Positions 23,601-32,600 of a stretch of DNA of 64,000 nucleotides are shown piece after piece. The stretch is from Bolinopsis microptera (Eukaryota > Ctenophora > Tentaculata > Lobata > Bolinopsidae). The stretch lies in NCBI RefSeq assembly GCF_026151205.1, contig NC_087079.1, positions 3,615,230 to 3,679,229 on the forward strand, given 5' to 3'. A program made the translations under genes and the position numbers. Every line of letters starts with the position of its first letter. Position 1 is the first letter of the stretch. The notes beneath the pieces are model-generated. The model saw only the letters and a program-made list of their open reading frames with translations, ran no database searches and was not told where the DNA came from.

Positions 23601-26600
23601 TCTAACTTTTTATAAGTTGCCCAGTACGTAAGAGACTTTAGTTTCAGTAAGACCAACTCGGCAGTTACTATAAGTCTGGGCAACTACAAATGATATGAAA
23701 TAAAATAATTATTATACAAAGGTTATGGTATGCTCTGTAAGTCTGATGACGATGGCCAGGGGGTCCTTTCCGAAAACACGTTTAAGTGGCTCTGTGTATG
23801 GTCGACTTAAGTAGAATTCGTAACGGTGTTTCCGAAACTCTTCTTATGTATTTCCCAAAGTACCGTTTCGGAAGGACCCCCTGGCCTGGTGAATTTTTTC
23901 TCATTTTTTTATAATATGACAATTTTATAAATCAGAAGAGAAAGAGCAAAACACAATGCATCTTTGTAGTAAACATGTATTTAAAGACGGAACTGTTAAA
24001 AGTGTGTCTCTGCAATTTGGTTGTATCAGAAACGTGTCTGATACAACAGTAAGGAGTGTGCCTTACTAAACTTCAACAATAAATACGTGTAGGAGAGAAG
24101 TGTGTCTCTTCAAATTGGTTGTATCAGAAGCGTGTCTGATACAACAGTAAGGAGTGTGCCTTACTAAACTTCAACAATAAATACGTGTAGGAGAGAAGTG
24201 TGTCTCTTCAAATTGGTTGTATCAGAAGCGTGTCTGATACAACAGTAAGGAGTGTGCCTTACTAAACTTCAACAATAAATACGTGTAGGAGAGAAGTGTG
24301 TCTCTTCAAATTGGTTGTATCAGAAGCGTGTCTGATACAACAGTAAGGAGTGTGCCTTACTAAACTTCAACTATAAATACGTGTAGGAGAGAAGTGTGTC
24401 TCTTCAAATTGGTTGTATCAGAAGCGTGTCTGATACAACAGTAAGGAGTGTGCCTTACTAAACTTCAACTATAAATACGTGTAGGAGAGAAGTGTGTCTC
24501 TTCAAATTGGTTGTATCAGAAGCGTGTCTGATACAACAGTAAGGAGTGTGCCTTACTAAACTTCAACAATAAATACGTGTAGGAGAGAAGTGTGTCTCTT
24601 CAAATTGGTTGTATCAGAAGCGTGTCTGATACAACAGTAAGGAGTGTGCCTTACTAAACTTCAACTATAAATACGTGTAGGAGAGAAGTGTGTCTCTTCA
24701 AATTGGTTGTATCAGAAGCGTGTCTGATACAACAGTAAGGAGTGTGCCTTACTAAACTTCAACTATAAATACGTGTAGGAGAGAAGTGTGTCTCTTCAAA
24801 TTGGTTGTATCAGAAGCGTGTCTGATACAACAGTAAGGAGTGTGCCTTACTAAACTTCAACTATAAATACGTGTAGGAGAGAAGTGTGTCTCTTCAAATT
24901 GGTTGTATCAGAAGCGTGTCTGATACAACAGTAAGGAGTGTGCCTTACTAAACTTCAACAATAAATACGTAAAGGAGAGAAGTGTGTCTATTCAAATTGG
25001 TTGTATCAGAAGCGTGTCTGATACAACAGTAAGGAGTGTGCCTTACTAAACTTCAACAATAAATACGTGTAGGAGAGAAGTGTGTCTCACTGAAAATGTC
25101 TAAATAGAATTGAAAAGATGGTCTGAATTATCTGGTCAAATAAACGTAATGTCGTAATAATATCACTTAACAATAAATCAAAATTCTCGATACTTGCTTG
25201 ATTAAACGTACTCAAGACTTCATAAAAATATACTAAAAGGGGACCCCGGTACTAAACTAGTCTGCCCTTAAATAGGCTGTTGAAATGCGTGACTCATTTA
25301 CGCGTGACTACAGAAAATCCTATATTTCCGCCTTCTTACACGCAGTGCTGTAAAATGTAAAGATAAGGGCAAATAAAATCTAAATGAATGTAACCTTGAA
25401 CACCATGATGCTGCCACCTGTTTCATAGTAAACACAAGGAAAGTTAGTTCGTCTACCATCATATATTTGAAACAGACTAACTTTTAATTATTCTATATTA
25501 TTAATTTTTATGAGTTGCCCCGAGAGAGAGAGAAGGACTGAAGTTTCATTAAGACCAACTCGGCAGTTACTTCAGTCTGGCAACTATAATTTATATGAAA
25601 TAAAATACAGTTATAAAACAAAGACTGAAGACAATGGTATGCTAAGTATGTCTGATGACCATGTGCTTAAGGGGGGGGGGGGGACTCTGGGACTCTAACA
25701 CCTGGACTCTGAATTTTGCAATGCAAATTTTGGAATTTGGCCGCCAAATTTTTTTAAAGGCCTAACTCAAAATTCCAATACAAAACTTGCGATTCTACGT
25801 TGATTCTGAAAATTTCATGTTAAAATATTGAAACCCTATTGAGTTCTATTGTTTTGAGCGAAATCAGTTTCGCAAATATTGCGAACTGAGATATGGGCGA
25901 TTTTGTTCATTTTTTGCGATTATTTGAACACAGAATCCACAGTTAGGTAGATACTGAGTTGATAATCATAGAGAATGTGTAGTTTAGGCTTACCTTCCAT
26001 ATAAAGTTGGTTTCATTCAAAAATATTGATATTTAATCAATTTATGGGCCAAAATCGATCAAATTTGGTGCGTATGCCCAAATATGGTCATATGGTTTTT
26101 GGCTCATAACTCAGTCATTTTTTCCCAATCTTGATGAAAATTCGTAAACGAGTTCAAGGGACTACTAGCTACAAGTAGAGCACCTAAAATCTGGGTTTTT
26201 GGGCATGCTCAGGGTATTTGGCTAAATTGGGCCTAATTTGGACCAAATATGGGCGTGGCTGCCCCGCGGGCACCGTTTGGCGGTTGGGGTCCCCCCCCCC
26301 CCCCCCCCCCCCCTTAAGAAGTGAATATTCTAATAGTTAACAACATTTTCTGTCAATGAAGACTGGAGAGAGGGCAAAACACAATTTAGAAAGCAAAAAT
26401 CAATTTTCCGACGGACCCTTTCTTATAAAATCATAACATGTTTTGTGAATTGTGCGGTACAGGCAGCTTTTAGTTAAAATAAAACCAATTCAGAGTCCTC
26501 ACAACTCCAATAAACATATGACAAACATCTTGTACCCTGTTTAAAATAAGTCCGCTGGAACAGCGATGATTCTATTTAATATCGCACATACCAGATTTAT

Positions 26601-29600
26601 TATACATAATATAGAATGATCCTGAGATTCATAAGGACAGTATCAGCTGTTTTAACATATGGCACAACTTCTACACGAAACTTAATATACGACAATAGTC
26701 CCAGCGAGCAACATACTATGCACACTGCTATACCACCTGGTTCATGGTAAACACAGCAACATACTATGCACACTGCTATACCACCTGGTTCATGGTAAAC
26801 ACAGCAACATACTATGCACACTGCTATACCACCTGGTTCATGGTAAACACAAGGAAAGTTAGTTTGTCAATCATTATATATTTGAAACAGACTAACTTCG
26901 AATTACCTTCCTTTTAATAACTTTTTATAAGTTGCCCAGTACGTAAGAGACTTTAGTTTCAGTAAGACCAACTCGGCAGTTACTATAAGTCTGGGCAACT
27001 ACAAATGATATGAAATAAAATAATTATTTTACAAAGGTTATGGTATGCTCTGTAAGTCTGATGGGCGATGGCTTGGCCTGGTGATTTTTTTTTATAATAT
27101 AACAATTTTATAAGCCAGAAGAGAAAGAGCAAAACACAGTGCTTCTTTGTAGCAAACATGTATTTAAAAACGGAACTGTTATATACTTTTATATAATCTC
27201 AATACGTTTTGCGAGCTGAATGTTAAAACCAATGCGTAGCTAGCAGTGAATAGAGATCTAGAGTCCTGAAAACTCTAAAATATAATATGCGGTGCTTCTA
27301 GAGAGTCATTGTTGACGGAGTTTGTTACATCTATTCCGGACGAACCTCCTGTTACTGGATATTGTTGCCAGAACGGGAATTCGTTATTGAACTGGAGCGC
27401 AGAAAAGACAGCAACTTCGCTGCACGGGTGGTCAGCCGTTCTGATGACCCGATAGAGGATCTATGAAGCAACCCCAAGTAGCCCAAGTAAGTAGAGACTG
27501 CCAATTAATCCCAATATTTTTAAATTTCGTTATACCAATATTTTTTAAATTTCATGTTTACAGTCTATACCCGATTTTAAAGTTTTCCAACTATCGATTG
27601 ATTCTGATCAATAATTTTGTCAATGTCCTCCATATCCATAGTAGATCTTCGCACACGTTTGTTTGCCCTCGATGAACTGGGCGATGGTTCAGCTTGTTCA
27701 GCTGCCAAATTCTGGGAAATGTGATCATCATGGGTGCGTTTTATAGCTTTTGTGGCAATAGGTCGTCCTACACGCAAGTGTCCAGTCTTTCTATCGGTAT
27801 TGGGTACAGCATCATCTTTCAGCTTGATATGGTGACCAATTAGGAACTCATCACTGAACATGTCGGCCTCAAGTAGGTTTCTGTACGCGAAGTCGTCGTC
27901 CTCAAAATGTTCGCTACATACGGACATAGATTCAGGGTTAAGATCTGAAATACGGCGTAATACCCGGGGCAGCCCACTTCTTTTGCATAGCTTTCTTCTT
28001 GGGAAAACGGTACCAACGAATAAAACGCCTGAAATCACTGTCACCGCTGAGAGTACCTTGCTTTTTGTTGCAATGTGCAACACAACAGTTAGACATTTGG
28101 TGCACCAAGTTATGAACTGCAGCAAGAGAAATATAGTTAAAAGAAAATGTTTACAAAAAGTTTTTATTTTTGCTCGAAATCTTTTCAAAAAGCATAAAAA
28201 GCGGAAAATTACAGATTTATTTGAATACTAGTGATGAGATGGGGTATTGTTTGGATGTGATGGAAGTAACGAAGTAAGTAACCATTTGTTCAAGGTGCAA
28301 GTTCAACCACTTGACAAAACGTTATATCATCCACTGGCAGCGATTCATCTGAGTTTTCTAACTCTAAGGATTCAAGTTCAGACCACGACTCATCCCATGA
28401 GGAAACTGACGAGTTCAGACCACAGGTGCCTAGGTGGTATGACGTGTAAAAACACCATAAGTATAGCGACATGAGTGATCATCCCAGCGATAATGACCCT
28501 TATGAAGAGTATTCATCCGATGAGGAGGAGAATGTGAAGGAGCTAAGCGAAAATCTTAGAGACCCGAGTGAATAGTGTCCATGTGGCGCATGTGCATTGG
28601 TACAAACGCTGGAACAGAAGTATTTTTTGTTGTTGTGACATTGAGCGAGTTGAAGTTATGAAGGGAGTCGAAAGTGCATAACACTGTCAGACTTCAATGA
28701 GCTTATTCTGAATAAAAAGGTGCTGCACCTTGCAAGTTGCTCGGTAAATAAAAATGGGTGTATCAAAGAGAAGGAATCTGAAAAGTTTAACAAAATGCTG
28801 CAATACACAGGTAAAGTACTTCTTGAATATCTTGGACTTGAACTTTCAATAACGTTGCACCGATAGTGGACTATGTGAACAACTTTCACAATAAACACAA
28901 ACTACACAAAACTTTAAATGAATCATATATTTGTTTATACAAAGACAAAACAAACATTAGGAACGATCAAAATGTGTGTAATTTTAATTTAATTGTTGAT
29001 TGCCAGGTGATAAATTGAGCGGGCCGGGGACAATATAATATAAAGCACTGGTAGGCCACTCACGACTCCCCAAATTTATTCTTACTCGTACTAGCGAGCT
29101 AATTGTTTCACCTATTGAGTCACTGTAACTTTATTATAATGTATCATAAAGCGTTATTTCAAAATAACCCTGCCTGTTCTGAGGTTTGCACCCAATTTAA
29201 AGATCTCTGACGTAACACTGAAGAGTATAACCTAAAATAGGAGTCATTAAACTTCAATCTACCATTATTATTAATTATTGTGACACGTGCTTCAAACAGA
29301 TGCCCATATATGAAGTTCGTGCGGTACAGATGGTGCTCGATTGTAATGCCTTGTTTATCTCCAAATAAGGAGGTGATAAAAAGTTGGTAAGTTCAAACAT
29401 TTCTGTGAGTAGATAATACTTCCGTAAGAATATTTGCGCATCATAGATACAGCAGAAACTTGGGATACAGTCACCTGATGCTAACCTGTTTTACAATTTA
29501 CAATATAAACGTACTTTCATTCATTCTCATCGCATTTATATTATTAGAGCTACGCTATTCAAGAAGAGGATTCATCGTTTAGTTACCATCTCGGAGTTGC

Positions 29601-32600
29601 CTAGAGAATCTATTTTGCTCTCTCCACCTACTCACGCTAAATTAATTGCTTTTGGCTGTCTGTCTATTTAATCATTTCTTAAACTAAAGAAAGTGTTTCA
29701 GTGCTACTTATATACCTGTTTCATATTACTTACTTCTAACATGTATATTAATATCCAAATCATCCATTACTATCAACATTTCTCTTCATTCAGTGAGAAG
29801 ACAAAATGCGAAACAACCTGCAGATTAAATACGACAACTACACCATCTCTGGAATCCATGACAAAACAGAAAGACTGCTCCTCACTTCATACTGCTCTAC
29901 CATACTTCTATTCTCATTGATAGGAGACATTCTCATACTCATCGGATCCCTTAGCAGATACAAAGCAATCAAACTACACAAGGTCATGGTGGTCTTCATC
30001 CGGTACATAGCACTTACTGATATAATACTCGTCATCTTCAGAGTCTTGCCTGGCTCCGTTTCTTTGGTGGCAAACAGTTGGATCTTCGGTGAGTACCTCT
30101 GTTATGTTGAGTACTGTGTCACCTTTACTGTGGGGGGAACCTTCTGTCTCCTCATCAGTGTTCTCTCAATCACAAAGTTTCGGATAGTCAGATCTCCTCT
30201 GAGAGCGTGCACATTTTCTACTAAATCAGCACATTTCACCACCCTGTGTCTGTGGCTATGTTCCTTGTTCCCAGCGGTGGTACTCGTAGTAACGGAGAAG
30301 CATGGTGTTTACTTCAGTTTCCTTGACTACAATTGTGACTACAGTCGGTCACATCAAGATGCAGTTTGGATCATATGTACTGTTTTTGTTGGGTCAGTCG
30401 GACTCATTGCTATCACGATTACTCTTGTCAGCAGTATCATGATAATTGTTATAGCCAAGAGAAGCACTAAAAGAGGGCCGGGAAAACTTCAGTGGCGAGG
30501 ACTGGTGACCGTGCTCCTTACAGTAGCAGTCTACACTATAGCTACTCTTCCAGCAGTTGTCTATTTGCTAGCCAGTGAATTCATGGCTGAAAATCAGTAC
30601 ATCTTTTGGCAGGTGGACTTCTATCGGTTCTCAACATACATAGTCCTTGTCAATGCCCTGGCCAACTTCTATATCTACACGCTTACTCTAGCAAGCTTTA
30701 GGGGGTTCCTCAGATCCAGGATAACGTTGATGTTAGCTCCTCTCGTGAAGGTTTGTTGTAAACATGAAACAGTCGGTGAAGCTGAAGAAAGACGCCCACT
30801 CTTGCTTTAAGGAATTTGGTGTTCCTCATTCGTCCAGTTGTAATCCAGAAAATTGAAGGATAGCTAGTGAGTGTGAAAAGTCGAATAAAACGGCCACGCC
30901 TTTTTAAAATGTTTCCCAATAATAAGTGGTTTCCGAATGATTGCTACAGAAGTTCACGTGTGTGATGACGGTGCTCGATTGTAATGTTATGTTTATCTCC
31001 TAATAAGGAGGTGGTAAAGGTTGTTAAGTCCAAACATTTCTGTGAGTAGATAATACTTCCGTAAGAATATTTGCGCACTATGTATAGATATGGCCGAAAC
31101 TGATGAGTCGATGCTAACCTGTTTTACAATATACAGGGTGTTTCAAGACTCGTGACCACATTTTTAATGGCTCTTAGAATCTAACAAATAAGACAAACAG
31201 TTCGATTTTTGTTTTAAATTGTAGATAAATAATTACATTTTAAAGTCACACCCTGTATACGTACTTTCATTCATTCTCATCGCATTTATATTATTACATC
31301 TACGCTATTCAAGAAGAGGATTCATCATTTAGTTACCATCGTAGAGTTGGTTAGAGAATCTTCTTTGCTGTCACCTAATCTACTCTCACTCAATCAAAAT
31401 CAATCAACGCTTTTGGCTGTTTATTTAATCAATACTTTAATTTTTTTAAGTTTCTTAATTAAAGAGAGTGTTTTGGAGGGTGAGATATTTTATAACACAG
31501 CTGGCATTTTCAAAGACATCCGATTATTTATGGTTTGCACACAAATGGGCAACGGTTGGGAACATTTCTAGATCGGTCGTATATCCGGTATGTACAATTT
31601 TGACCCCGAAATATTTGTGCAAATTGTATCAGGGAAAATAAAATAAGAAATAGATTGTAAAATTTCGGTAATTGAAAGTTCTACTGATTGATTAGAGAAT
31701 AATCATTTTGTTTAGAAGCAAACGCCATTTGGCATCACTGACCAATCGCATTTGAATTACGTAACATACCGATAACATTACGATAACAGTCTCCAGCTTG
31801 TATTGTACTGTATCATCTGTTTCATAGCAAACACAAGGAAAGTTAGTTTCTTGGCCATCATATATTTGAAACAGGCTAGCTAAGAATTGTATCCACCCAT
31901 AATTCCCATACAATTGTAAACTTTTTCTAAGTTGCCTCGAGAGAGAGAAGGACTGTAGTTTCAGTAAGACCAACTCGGCAGTTACCATCAATCTGGCAAC
32001 TACAATTGATATGAAACAAAAAATAGTTATAAAACAAAGAAAATATTTTGTATATTAGTCTGCCTTGGCCTACTGATGATTTCTCCAGTTTATATAATTT
32101 TCCTAATAGAACTAACTGAAACGGGTAAACACAATGTGGTTACGGAGCGAAAATTAATTTACAGGCGGACACTGTTGCATAAGATGTTATAAGATGTTTT
32201 TATGTTGTGTGAGTTCCCTGCTACGGACAGTTTTTTAACGCTTTCAATAAACTGTAAAACCAATTCAAAGCTTACAGTGATATATCTGAGAAACATCCTG
32301 TAGAGGAACCTGTTAAATGAGGAGTACTGGTGAACCAAGTACTGTTAATACGATAACAAGGTGTAGAATCAACTAGCATCTGCTCACCAAGTGTTAAGTG
32401 GAGATCGGCATGTGGTTGTCAAGAAAGAGCAAAAATGTGGCTTAAATAAGGATCACGCATCATATCAGAGCTGCAAAGCCTTTAAGATATAATGCATTTC
32501 TCCAGGATTTATGTCTACTTGACATTAACCTCCAAGAATAACTGCAGATTTCTTGCGGGAAAGATCACAATTAGATGCCATATCAATTTCATATTGCATA

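Noticed and set aside
24001-25088. CRISPR array or hammerhead-type ribozyme array
   Set aside because: There are no spacers, because the whole 98-bp unit is repeated, and the setting is eukaryotic. I see no hammerhead core (CTGANGA with GAAA) in the unit.
23276-26821. Cys-rich 16-residue repeat frames (VCIVCCCVYHEPGGIA)
   Set aside because: A 48-bp minisatellite is divisible by three, so any open frame repeats. The same DNA is open on both strands and copy number varies.
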